This document shows, one piece after another, positions 32,664 to 40,474 of a stretch of DNA of 49,934 bases. Both the position numbers and the translations under genes were made by a program. The stretch lies in contig CAVAUJ010000012.1 in NCBI GenBank assembly GCA_963591995.1, forward strand, positions 1-49,934, in the 5' to 3' direction. Under the pieces are notes generated by a model. That model had not been told where the DNA came from and searched no databases. It saw only the letters and a list, made by a program, of their open reading frames with translations. The stretch's first letter is position 1; every line of letters starts with the position of its first letter. Origin of the DNA: CAG-791 sp963591995 (GTDB lineage Bacteria; Bacillota; Clostridia; Lachnospirales; Lachnospiraceae).

Positions 32664-32880
32664 GCATTCATGTGGACGAGTGTCCACATGAAAACCTCAC
32701 GAGTGGCGCAAGGGCGCCACTCCACTGGAAAACCTGCATTCAGGTGGACGAATGTCCACCTGAAAACCTCATGAGTGGCGCAGGAGCGCCACTCCGCCCG
32801 GCATTCTTGCGATCATTCATCCGCAAGAAAACCTCACGAGTGGCGCAAGCGCGCCACTCCACCGGAAAACCTGCATTCCG
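32664..32880 (+). repeat. Array of three paired-hairpin units between two sugar-nucleotide genes
   Basis: Units start with GCATTC at 32664, 32736 and 32801, with a fourth partial start at 32872. Each unit has hairpin A, then AAAACCTCA, then hairpin B, then (in units 1 and 3) GGAAAACCT. Hairpin A stems are TTCATGTGGAC/GTCCACATGAA in unit 1, TTCAGGTGGAC/GTCCACCTGAA in unit 2 and TTCTTGCG/CGCAAGAA in unit 3; the arms change together. Hairpin B keeps the stem GAGTGGCGC/GCGCCACTC with a varying four-base loop (AAGG, AGGA, AAGC). Stem conservation with changing sequence points to selection on folding, presumably in RNA. Confidence 0.9.
32670..32774 (+). CDS. Possible 34-residue ORF inside the hairpin array
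   Basis: An ATG at 32670 lies five bases after GGAGG, which overlaps the stop codon of the dehydrogenase gene. It reads 34 codons through the first hairpin unit and half of the second and ends with TGA at 32772. The peptide begins MWTSVHMKTSRVAQGRHSTG and is basic. Since it is just the translation of the repeat, it may be accidental or a leader peptide; the ribosome binding site is the only positive evidence. Confidence 0.25.
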   Translation: MWTSVHMKTSRVAQGRHSTGKPAFRWTNVHLKTS

Positions 32881-32911
32881 AACGATAAATAAACTTTCAC
32901 GGAGTATTGCG

Positions 32912-34102
32912 ATGCACAGAATTGATCTGACAGGAAAACATATTTTGGTGACGGGTGCGGCCGGCTTCATCGGCGCCAATCTGGTGCTGCGGCTGATTGC
33001 GGACGGAAGGGCCGCCCGCATCATCGGTATCGACAATCTGAACGACTATTATGACCCCTCCATCAAGGAATGGCGACTTGCACAGATTGCGAAGGCTCAG
33101 GAGCAGAGCCTGCAGAATTCCGCTCCCGCAGAGTCGGCGGCCCGCGCAGATTCCGCTGCGGATTCTGCTGCGGATTCACCGGCTGTCGGCACGCCGTCCT
33201 GGCGCTTTGTCGAGGGTGACATTGCAGATGCTCCTATGATCCGGGCGCTTTTTGCGGAAGAGCGGCCGGATATTGTGATCAACCTCGCCGCACAGGCAGG
33301 TGTTCGTTATTCGATCACGAATCCGGATTCCTACATCCATTCCAACCTGATCGGCTTCTACAATATTCTGGAGGCCTGCCGGCACTCCTATGATGCCGGC
33401 TCTGACGCTGCCTCCTACCAGGGTGTGCAGCACCTCGTCTATGCCTCCTCCTCTTCCGTTTACGGCGCCAATCCGAAGGTCCCGTTTTCCACGGACGACA
33501 AGGTGGATGATCCGGTTTCCCTGTACGCTGCCACCAAGAAGTCCAATGAGCTGATGGCGCACGCCTACTCCAAGCTGTACAACATTCCCTCCACGGGGCT
33601 TCGCTTTTTCACGGTGTACGGCCCCGCAGGACGGCCGGATATGGCATATTTCGGCTTTACCGACAAGCTCCGGCGAGGGGAAAATATCCGCATCTTCAAT
33701 TACGGCAACTGCAGCCGGGATTTCACCTACATCGATGACATCGTAGAGGGGGTCGTCCGCGTCATGCAGGGAGCCCCGGAGCGCCGGAACGGCGCGGACG
33801 GTCTGCCGCTCCCTCCCTATGCCGTCTACAACATCGGCGGAGGACGCCCCGTCAGCCTTCTGGATTTCGTTTCCATTCTGCAGGAGGAGCTGGTTCGCGC
33901 CGGCGTGCTCCCTGCCGACTATGATTTTGCCGCCCACCGGGAGCTGGTGCCCATGCAGCCCGGCGATGTGCCGGTAACCTATGCGGATACCAAGGCATTG
34001 GAGCGCGACTACGGCTACCGCCCCGGCGTTGACCTGCGGACCGGCCTTCGCGCCTTCGCCGAGTGGTACCGCGCGTTTTATCCGGCCGCAAAGCGTCAAT
34101 GA
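32912..34102 (+). CDS. NAD-dependent epimerase, UDP-glucuronate 4-epimerase type
   Basis: A 396-residue extended SDR enzyme. The N-terminus has HILVTGAAGFIGANLVLRLI and GIDNLNDYYDPSIKEWRL, the latter typical of UDP-glucuronate 4-epimerases. The active-site Tyr-Lys is in VSLYAATKKSNELMAHAYS, after the Ser motif LVYASSSSVYGAN, and TGLRFFTVYGPAGRPDMAYF follows. It would convert UDP-glucuronate to UDP-galacturonate, in line with the dehydrogenase gene upstream. An Ala/Ser/Asp repeat insertion (about residues 68-92, SAADSAADSPA) is not part of the fold. The ATG at 32912 has CGGAG nine bases upstream; the open frame runs upstream through the hairpin array, but that part is repeat sequence. The gene is convergent with comEC. 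Confidence 0.93.
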   Translation: MHRIDLTGKHILVTGAAGFIGANLVLRLIADGRAARIIGIDNLNDYYDPSIKEWRLAQIAKAQEQSLQNSAPAESAARADSAADSAADSPAVGTPSWRFVEGDIADAPMIRALFAEERPDIVINLAAQAGVRYSITNPDSYIHSNLIGFYNILEACRHSYDAGSDAASYQGVQHLVYASSSSVYGANPKVPFSTDDKVDDPVSLYAATKKSNELMAHAYSKLYNIPSTGLRFFTVYGPAGRPDMAYFGFTDKLRRGENIRIFNYGNCSRDFTYIDDIVEGVVRVMQGAPERRNGADGLPLPPYAVYNIGGGRPVSLLDFVSILQEELVRAGVLPADYDFAAHRELVPMQPGDVPVTYADTKALERDYGYRPGVDLRTGLRAFAEWYRAFYPAAKRQ

Positions 34103-34134
34103 CTTTTTATCAAATGCAAAGTGTTCCCGGGAAT

Positions 34135-34202
34135 TCCTTTGCAAATCCGTGCGATCCACCGGAGGATTCTAAGGAAATGCTGATTAAATCAGCATTTCCT
34201 TA
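34135..34202. repeat. 68-bp palindromic repeat, copy 1, at the comEC stop codon
   Basis: This copy matches 45320-45387 at 64 of 68 positions. It comprises a CCGTGCGATCCACCGGAG core and a near-perfect palindrome (34170-34202) with 16-bp arms, TAAGGAAATGCTGATT and its complement, around one base. The last three bases supply the TAA stop of comEC on the minus strand. It lies between two convergent genes. Confidence 0.92.
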
Positions 34203-36641
34203 GTGCATCGCGCGAAATGTCTGCACCGTCAGCCTCTTTCCTCCCTTCCGGATGCGGAACGTGATTTCGCCGGTCTTACGCGTGTCAAAGATTTCCCGTA
34301 CTCCTGCCTGTCGGAGCCGCTCCATTGCCTCCTCTCCGGGATGTCCGTATCGGTTTCCCTCCCCGCAGGAGACATAGGCATAAAGCGGCCGGAAATGCGC
34401 CAGGAATTCCGCACCCGTTGCACCATTGGAGCCATGATGCGCCACGTGCAGGAGTGTCAGAGGCATTGCCTCTTCTCCCACATATTCCAGGAGCCGCTGT
34501 TCGCCCTCTCCCTCCAGATCTCCGTTCAGAAGACAGGTGAACGCTCCGTATGTCAGATAGAGGACGACAGACCGTTCGTTGGCCTCCTCGTAACCGCTTT
34601 CCTTCTCCGGATGCAGGCACAGCAGCTGTAACGCTCCCTTCTGCAGCCGCATGCCCTCCGAGAGCTCGATGACGGGAACGCCGGCCTCTGCCGCCAGCTC
34701 CGTCAAGGCCAGATAGGCTTCCGATTTCTCATCCTCCCGCACCGACGGCAGGTACAGAGCCTTTATGCGGATTCCCGTTCCCCCGTCGGACAACAGCTCC
34801 CGCACGCCGCTGATGTGATCCTCGTCCTCGTGCGTCACCACGCAGGTCAGCTCCCGCACGCCGTAATATTGCAGCAGCGGAATGACCTGATACCGGCCAA
34901 CCTGATTCCGGTCCGTGCTCCCTGCGTCCACCAGAAGGTTCTCGCCCTCTGCCTGCAGCAGCAGGCCGTCTCCCTGCCCCACATCGATCACGTGCAAGGA
35001 CAATCCACGGGAAAAGCGCAGGCACAGGATGACAATTGCTGCAGCGGCCAGAAGGATCCGCACGCCCTCGGCATACCGCTCCTTCCTCGCATCATCCATA
35101 CGCATACGGTGGTTCGCATGCGCAGCCACAAACGGCACCCAGTCCCTGCTGCAGGCAACCGCTGCCATGAGGAGTACGTACAGCACGACCTGCCCGGTCC
35201 GCGGGGCCCCCAGATTCACCTGCTGCCACGGAAGGGCTTCGCAGAACCGGCACAGCAGGGTATAAAAGCCAAGGATCCCCGCCGGAATTCTTCCGACTGC
35301 CGTCCCGATCGGCGTACCGACACTTCCTGCGAGAATGGTCAAAAGGCCCCCGACCATCGCGGTACCGGTCAGCGGTATGACAATGAGGTTCAATGCAACG
35401 GAATATATGGGAAAGCGATAATAGAACATCAGATAAATGGGAAGGGTGGCCAGATTGACCGCCATCGCCTTCATCCATTTCGAAGAAAAGGCCGGCATCA
35501 AGAGTCCGATGCCCAGAACTGCCGAAAAAGAAAAGAGAAAACCGGAATGCCGCAGGTACAGCGGCTGCTGCATCACGAGGAGAACCCCCGCGACAGCAAG
35601 CGCGGTCAGAAGGTCATAGGCCCGGTGCAGGAGATGAGCAAGAAGCCGGAGCGAGAACATCACGATTGCCCGGCAGGAGGATGCTCCCATTCCCGTCATC
35701 CTGCCGTAGAGGAGCATTGCCGCCGCAGCGGTCCCTGCCGCCAGGACATTCCCCGCGCGAACCGGAAGCGGAGCCGTGACCTTCCGCAGAATCCGGTACA
35801 GCCCCATTCCGAGAAGTGAAATATGAAGCCCGGATATGGCCAGAATATGAATGATGCCGTTGTCCTGATAAAGGCTCTTGATGTCCGGGTCCAGGCTCCC
35901 CTTCTCCCCCAGGAGCATGGCCTTCATGACACCGGCATCCTCCGGTGACAGACATCGGTCCAGCACCCCGCACAGCCTTCTGCGAACGCGGTGAAGGGTC
36001 TCCCCCAGCGCCCGGTACATTCTCCGATACGCCGTCTCCTTGCACACCTGCGCTTCGCTCCCGCCATCCAGTGTCGCCCCGTTCAGCTGGCCGCCATAGC
36101 CCAGCGTGCGGTAATAAAGAGCGGCATCGAATTCACCGGAATTGGACGCTTTGCGGAAGGTGCGAAAGGTGCCCTCGGCGTGAACGGCATCTCCTATGCG
36201 GATCCTTTCGTCTGTCTCCGCAGCATCCTCGGGACTGCCGTCTCCCGTCCGGCAGAGGATCCGGTGCTGCAGCTGTGTCCCTTCCATCCGCGGTGCAGCC
36301 ATCTCCTCTGCTCCTGCGAATTCCTCGCCCTGCAGGCTCCCGTTTCCGGAAATCCCGCCTGCGGATTCCTCGCCCTGCAGGCTCCCGTTCCCGGAAATCC
36401 CATCTGCGGATCCCGAAGGCGCTGCATCCTCTGCCAGCAGAACCGCGGACTCCAATGTCACCAGAAGGTGCACACTGCCGTCTTCCGATGTCTTGTATTC
36501 CTTTTCCGCGGCGATCCCCTCGATGGAGACCCTGCAGCGATCCCATTCCGAAAGATCCTCTTCGGCGGCCGGACACAAATGCAGCAGGATCCCGACGGAA
36601 AGGAGATAGACGAGTGCCGCAAGGCACAACGGTCTTCTCAC
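34200..36641 (-). CDS. comEC: ComEC/Rec2 DNA-uptake channel
   Basis: An 813-residue polytopic membrane protein. After an N-terminal membrane helix, a DUF4131/OB-type extracellular region contains an insertion with two 15-residue repeats (GISGNGSLQGEE core). The competence domain (about 235-500) has LCGVLDRCLSPEDAGVMKAM, IIHILAISGLHISLLGMGLY and several membrane helices. The C-terminal metallo-beta-lactamase domain (from about 545) shows LHVIDVGQGDGLLLQ, VTHEDEDHISGVRELL and LLHVAHHGSNGATGAEFL. ComEC translocates single-stranded DNA across the membrane during transformation; the C-terminal domain may degrade the other strand. The start is a GTG, ten bases after the stop of a small membrane protein. 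The stop codon belongs to the 68-bp repeat. comEA is in the same strand series upstream. Confidence 0.94.
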   Translation of the reverse strand: MRRPLCLAALVYLLSVGILLHLCPAAEEDLSEWDRCRVSIEGIAAEKEYKTSEDGSVHLLVTLESAVLLAEDAAPSGSADGISGNGSLQGEESAGGISGNGSLQGEEFAGAEEMAAPRMEGTQLQHRILCRTGDGSPEDAAETDERIRIGDAVHAEGTFRTFRKASNSGEFDAALYYRTLGYGGQLNGATLDGGSEAQVCKETAYRRMYRALGETLHRVRRRLCGVLDRCLSPEDAGVMKAMLLGEKGSLDPDIKSLYQDNGIIHILAISGLHISLLGMGLYRILRKVTAPLPVRAGNVLAAGTAAAAMLLYGRMTGMGASSCRAIVMFSLRLLAHLLHRAYDLLTALAVAGVLLVMQQPLYLRHSGFLFSFSAVLGIGLLMPAFSSKWMKAMAVNLATLPIYLMFYYRFPIYSVALNLIVIPLTGTAMVGGLLTILAGSVGTPIGTAVGRIPAGILGFYTLLCRFCEALPWQQVNLGAPRTGQVVLYVLLMAAVACSRDWVPFVAAHANHRMRMDDARKERYAEGVRILLAAAAIVILCLRFSRGLSLHVIDVGQGDGLLLQAEGENLLVDAGSTDRNQVGRYQVIPLLQYYGVRELTCVVTHEDEDHISGVRELLSDGGTGIRIKALYLPSVREDEKSEAYLALTELAAEAGVPVIELSEGMRLQKGALQLLCLHPEKESGYEEANERSVVLYLTYGAFTCLLNGDLEGEGEQRLLEYVGEEAMPLTLLHVAHHGSNGATGAEFLAHFRPLYAYVSCGEGNRYGHPGEEAMERLRQAGVREIFDTRKTGEITFRIRKGGKRLTVQTFRAMH
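36316..36405. repeat. Two 45-bp in-frame tandem repeats in comEC
   Basis: Units 36316-36360 and 36361-36405 are nearly identical and encode GISGNGSLQGEE(S/F)AG twice in the extracellular insertion of ComEC. The close identity suggests recent duplication. Confidence 0.9.
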
Positions 36642-36651
36642 CCCAAGCGCT

Positions 36652-37005
36652 TCATCCTCTCTGCAGCGGAACGACGAACCATCTTCTCCGCCGGAACATG
36701 CGGCGTCTGCCGGCTACTCCCTCGTTCCGCTCCATCTGCCGTTTGATCGCAAACGTAATCCCGATGCACAACGGGAAAAACGGTGTGAACGGACCGGCCC
36801 AGAAGAGCAGACAGGCCGACGCAATCACCGATCCGGTCTTCCATCCGAACAGAGCATGCAGCAGATACCCGCCCCAGACCGGAAAATACATCACCGCCAT
36901 CACCGTCAGCAAAAGGGCGGCCGTTCTGACATCCCGGCATTCCGTCCAGATCCACCGCAGCAATTCACGTGCCTTTTCCAATCCCTTGCGTACCACTCTG
37001 TCCAT
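36652..37005 (-). CDS. Small two-helix membrane protein
   Basis: A 117-residue protein of unknown function. An N-terminal basic helix (RKGLEKARELLRWIWTE) is followed by two membrane segments (TAALLLTVMAVMYFPVWGG and IASACLLFWAGPFTPFFPLC) and a very basic C-terminus rich in Arg. The ATG at 37005 has CAGGAG with good spacing; the 14 extra open codons upstream lack one. It ends ten bases before comEC, and the comEC ribosome binding site overlaps its stop, so it is probably co-expressed with comEC. Confidence 0.75.
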   Translation of the reverse strand: MDRVVRKGLEKARELLRWIWTECRDVRTAALLLTVMAVMYFPVWGGYLLHALFGWKTGSVIASACLLFWAGPFTPFFPLCIGITFAIKRQMERNEGVAGRRRMFRRRRWFVVPLQRG

Positions 37006-37108
37006 TCTCTCCTGTCCTGTCCCTTTCCCTTCCTTCACCGGTTGCAATTTTCCTTCACCGTTTCATCCTTCCGCTCCACTTATCCTCTGCGGAAGAATCG
37101 GTACGCAT

Positions 37109-37139
37109 AGTATACCGAAAAAGGTTGTGACATGTTACA
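37109..37139 (-). promoter_or_regulatory. Candidate promoter and palindromic operator upstream of the comEC pair
   Basis: On the minus strand a -10 box TATACT (37114-37109) is preceded by a 14-bp palindrome, TGTNACATGTNACA-type (37126-37139), close to the -35 position. No consensus -35 is present, which fits an activator-dependent promoter. Confidence 0.4.
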
Positions 37140-37164
37140 GGTGTCGCGAAAAGTTAACAGTTTT

Positions 37165-38160
37165 TTAATTGCTGCTGCGGACCACTTTCCGGTTTTTTTC
37201 AAAGGAGCCGCTCAGGCCAACCTCCATGAAGCTGCGGCTCGAATCTCCGTCGATTGCAAATTGCACCGCCTGCACCGTCGAGAGCTCCGTCAGGGAATTG
37301 ACCAGCGAATAAATCGCAACCTGCGCCGTCACCGAATAGGGATCCGTCAGAAAGGTCTGATCCAGATTGACATAGCAGATGCCGTCCCGGGTTGTGATGG
37401 ATAAAATCTTCGTATCTGCGTTGACGGTCGGGAATACCACCTCGGAATCCGGTCCCTTGAGCACCTGCTCCACCACCACCCGCTCCAGCGGCACATTGCA
37501 GTTGTAGACCACCGTACGCCATGTATCCACCAGCTGCGTTCCATCCTCATCGGCAAAATACAGATGCAGCTGTACCTTGGCATAGTTGTCCATCTCCTTG
37601 CCCGAGCTGAAGATGAACATATCCGCCGTCTCCGCGCCGATCGGATTCCCGTCACTGTCATACAGGGAGTGATCTCCGCACAGAAAGGAAACCGAATCCA
37701 CCGCCTCCAGTTGACACAGTGTGTCCACCAGCGCTGCCCTTGTCAGAATCTCCTTTACGCCCGTAAGCGCCTCGTAATCCTCGGACAGCGTCACCGTCAT
37801 TGCACCGTCCGTCAGACGAACCTCTTCAATTGTAAAATTCTGCACCGGCGGCACGTCGTCCGCATGCGCCGAGGGCTCCGACAATTGCTGCAGCATGTCC
37901 TCCGCCAGTGCAAGGCCATCCATTTCCTCCGCGCTCCTCCCGTTCGAGGGCACGTAGCTGCGTCCCTGAAGTGAGGTCTGTTCTCCGTTCAGATAATACA
38001 GGTACAGACCGCTCTCACGTCCCTGCTCCTTTCCGCACCCCGCGCACACCAGAAGCGCCAGAAGACAGCCGATCACTGCGCCGGGAACCCGCACCATCCA
38101 CGGGCATCTGCCGGCACCCACCGTTTCGTTCCTCCGAACGGGCACTCTCTTTTGCATCAT
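37165..38160 (-). CDS. GerMN-domain lipoprotein
   Basis: A 331-residue exported lipoprotein. The signal peptide ends in a lipobox, LLALLVCAGCGKE, so the mature protein begins at Cys42. Two GerMN domains follow: the first around 105-185 (ALTGVKEILTRAALVDTLCQ) and the second around 220-310 (ERVVVEQVLKGPDSE, then CYVNLDQTFL and IYSLVNSLTEL). GerMN domains occur in GerM, needed for spore-septum stability, and in LpqB-type lipoproteins that sit beside two-component kinases. Its start codon overlaps the kinase stop (ATGA), so it is translationally coupled to the sensor kinase and likely acts with it at the cell surface, as LpqB does with MtrB. Confidence 0.9.
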   Translation of the reverse strand: MMQKRVPVRRNETVGAGRCPWMVRVPGAVIGCLLALLVCAGCGKEQGRESGLYLYYLNGEQTSLQGRSYVPSNGRSAEEMDGLALAEDMLQQLSEPSAHADDVPPVQNFTIEEVRLTDGAMTVTLSEDYEALTGVKEILTRAALVDTLCQLEAVDSVSFLCGDHSLYDSDGNPIGAETADMFIFSSGKEMDNYAKVQLHLYFADEDGTQLVDTWRTVVYNCNVPLERVVVEQVLKGPDSEVVFPTVNADTKILSITTRDGICYVNLDQTFLTDPYSVTAQVAIYSLVNSLTELSTVQAVQFAIDGDSSRSFMEVGLSGSFEKNRKVVRSSN

Positions 38161-39674
38161 ATGCCCTCCGCATGCTCCGCATAGGTCAGCGGTATGGATA
38201 CTGTGAACTCCGTTCCCTTTTTCTCCTCCGATTCCACCCGGATGCTCCCCCTGTGCAGCAGAACCGCACTGCGTACAATGGAAAGTCCGAGGCCCGTCCC
38301 GCCGATTTCTCTCGATCTCGACGAGTCCACCCGGTAAAAGCGCTCGAAAATCTTATCCTGTGCCTCCCTGGGGATCCCGATCCCGGTGTCCTTCACACGG
38401 ATCGTGAACTGCTTGTTGTCCGCATCCAGCGTGACCGTCACCGTTCCCCTTTCACGGTTGTATTTCACCGCATTTTCCATGAGATTCGTGAGAATCGTCA
38501 TCATTTTGTTCTCATCCACCTCGGCATAGACTTCCCGCTCGCTGACCACCACCAGCTCAATGTTTTTCTGCTCCGCAAGCGGACGGATCCGCTTGGCCGC
38601 CGTCATCGTCAGCTCTCCGATGTCCAGCTTGGCAATGTGCATGCCGCCCTGCTTCTGATCCAGCTTGGTCAGCGTCAGAAGATCCTCGATCATTCGATTC
38701 TCCCGGTCCAGCTCTCCGTCAATGTCCTGCAGGAACTCCCGGTACATCTCCGGCGGAACACTCTCCCCCATCTGCAGCAGAGAATCCGCCAGCACCTTCA
38801 TGCTGGTCATCGGTGTTTTCAGCTCATGCGATACATTGGAAACGAATTCCTGTCGGGACTCCTCCAGGGCCCGCATTCTGCCGAGGACCTCATTGAAGGA
38901 GGCCGCCAGCTCTCTTGTCTCCCAGCAGTCGTCGCCGCGGATATCCGCAGAGGTATATCCCGCCTGAACGCGCCGAAATGCCGCAGCCAGGCGACGCACC
39001 GGACGCACCAGCCTGCCGGACCCCCACACCGACAGCGAACCGACAACCGCCGCCAGCAGGGTCCCGATCAGCTGAAATCTCCTCTTGAGCGAGGCCAGCG
39101 CCGCCGCAATGGAATCCGTCGATACGCTGACAAGAAGAACGCCCCAGGTGCTCTCCTCCTGTCCGCTCCCCTCTGCGTAATCCCGCTCCTCCAGTGCCTT
39201 CGTCTCGTTGATCGGCAGGATCACTTCGAGGTAACCGTCCTCTTTCACGTAGTTGACCACAGTCCCTCCGCTGCCGTTCTGAAGGCAGCGGACAACATCC
39301 CCGGAAACAACGGTCTTGCCGGTGGACATACCGAAGGTATCCTTCACCACCTTCAGATTCCGGTCAATGACCAGAATCCGGCCGTCATAAAAGGATGCGA
39401 ACTGCTCCAGCTCCGCGTCCATGACCGCGGAACCCGGATTGTTCAGGTAATCATACATCAGCAGATGATTGGCCAGAACCCGCAGCTGGGTCTGCACCTC
39501 GCCGGCGCACATCCCAACCTCCTCGGATTCGTAGTCTGCCAGTATGGCTTCCTGCATGATATAACAGGGAACGCTCCCCAGAAGGAGCGCAAAGAGCAGG
39601 ATGCGGACCCGAAGGCTTTGCCTTGCGAAAGCCCTCGCTGCCAGCTCCCGTATCATTTTCCACACACGATGCAC
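38157..39674 (-). CDS. Membrane sensor histidine kinase
   Basis: A 505-residue kinase. One membrane helix near the N-terminus (VRILLFALLLGSVPCYIM), an extracellular sensor region of about 145 residues, a second helix (LIGTLLAAVVGSLSVWGSG), a HAMP domain (RLVRPVRRLAAAFRRVQAG) and then the kinase core: H-box FVSNVSHELKTPMTSMKV, N-box NLMENAVKYN, G1 VKDTGIGI and G2 GGTGLGLSIV. No PAS domain. The start is uncertain: I use the GTG at 39674, which shares one base with the stop of the response regulator; ATG at 39656 is an alternative. It phosphorylates the upstream response regulator. Signal unknown; the coupled GerMN lipoprotein suggests an envelope signal. Confidence 0.94.
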   Translation of the reverse strand: MHRVWKMIRELAARAFARQSLRVRILLFALLLGSVPCYIMQEAILADYESEEVGMCAGEVQTQLRVLANHLLMYDYLNNPGSAVMDAELEQFASFYDGRILVIDRNLKVVKDTFGMSTGKTVVSGDVVRCLQNGSGGTVVNYVKEDGYLEVILPINETKALEERDYAEGSGQEESTWGVLLVSVSTDSIAAALASLKRRFQLIGTLLAAVVGSLSVWGSGRLVRPVRRLAAAFRRVQAGYTSADIRGDDCWETRELAASFNEVLGRMRALEESRQEFVSNVSHELKTPMTSMKVLADSLLQMGESVPPEMYREFLQDIDGELDRENRMIEDLLTLTKLDQKQGGMHIAKLDIGELTMTAAKRIRPLAEQKNIELVVVSEREVYAEVDENKMMTILTNLMENAVKYNRERGTVTVTLDADNKQFTIRVKDTGIGIPREAQDKIFERFYRVDSSRSREIGGTGLGLSIVRSAVLLHRGSIRVESEEKKGTEFTVSIPLTYAEHAEGI

Positions 39675-40375
39675 TATCGGTTCATCTCCCGGAAATAGTA
39701 GCCTACGCCCCACTTGGTCTGTACATACATCGGTTCCGAAGGATTGGGCTCAATCTTCTCCCGCAGCCTCCGCACATGTACGTCCACCGTTCTCTCATCG
39801 CCGGGGTAGTCCGGCCCCCAGATCAGCTGCAGGAGCTTGGCTCTGCCGTAGACCTTGCCCGGATTGGCCGCAAGGAGCTCAAGGAGCTCGAATTCCTTTC
39901 CGGTCAGGCTGATCCTGCGCTCCCCGATCCGCAGATTCCGATTCTCCAGATCCATGCAGAATTCCCCGATCTGCAGAACGTTCGGCTTCGGATCCGCAGC
40001 GGCGGAGAGCTTCTTCATGCGGCGCAGAATTGCCTTGATTCTGGCCTTCAGCTCCATGATGTTGAAGGGCTTGGTCACATAATCGTCGGCTCCGTACTCA
40101 AGGCCGAGGATCTTGTCCATGTCCTCGCTCCTGGCCGTCAGCATGATAATCGGAACATCCGAGAACTCCCGCACCCTCCGGCACACCTCAATCCCGTCCA
40201 GCACCGGCAGCATGACATCCAGCAGAACGAGGCTGTAGCTGTTCTGATGAATCTTTTCCAGTGCCTCCTGCCCGTCATAGGCGGTATCCACCTCGTACTC
40301 GTCATTCTCCAGACTGACCCGCAGGCCCTTTACAATCAATTTCTCATCATCGACAATCAGAATTCTTGCCGCCAT
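39674..40375 (-). CDS. OmpR/PhoB-family response regulator
   Basis: A 233-residue regulator. The receiver domain has acidic VDDE at the start, the phosphorylated Asp53 in LVLLDVMLPVLDG, and TKPF with the conserved Lys near residue 104. The winged-helix domain (about 135-230) has RISLTGKEFELLELLAANPG and the recognition helix DERTVDVHVRRLREKIEP. It has an AAGGAGG ribosome binding site. It lies between comEA and its kinase. The set regulator-kinase-GerMN lipoprotein resembles the MtrA-MtrB-LpqB arrangement of Actinobacteria, though the sequence does not prove a common role. Confidence 0.96.
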   Translation of the reverse strand: MAARILIVDDEKLIVKGLRVSLENDEYEVDTAYDGQEALEKIHQNSYSLVLLDVMLPVLDGIEVCRRVREFSDVPIIMLTARSEDMDKILGLEYGADDYVTKPFNIMELKARIKAILRRMKKLSAAADPKPNVLQIGEFCMDLENRNLRIGERRISLTGKEFELLELLAANPGKVYGRAKLLQLIWGPDYPGDERTVDVHVRRLREKIEPNPSEPMYVQTKWGVGYYFREMNR

Positions 40376-40421
40376 GCTCCTCCTTTTTGCTGCTGCCGCC
40401 GCTCCGGCACTTCGGTGGCGG

Positions 40422-40449
40422 AAAGGCCGCGGACGACCCGCCCGCGGCC
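40422..40449 (-). terminator. GC-rich hairpin between comEA and the response regulator
   Basis: GGCCGCGG (40425-40432) pairs with CCGCGGCC (40442-40449). On the minus strand it is followed by only TTTCC, so it is a weak or partial terminator after comEA. Confidence 0.5.
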
Positions 40450-40474
40450 TCGAACACTGCAGCCAGCCCCCATT

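Noticed and set aside
32664..32880. CRISPR array
   Set aside because: The repeated part is longer than the variable part, there are no unique spacers of constant length, and no cas genes are present.
34135..34202. Plain rho-independent terminator between convergent genes
   Set aside because: The stem has no T-run on either side, and the same 68 bases recur at argJ, so a repeat element explains it better, though it may still affect transcription ends.
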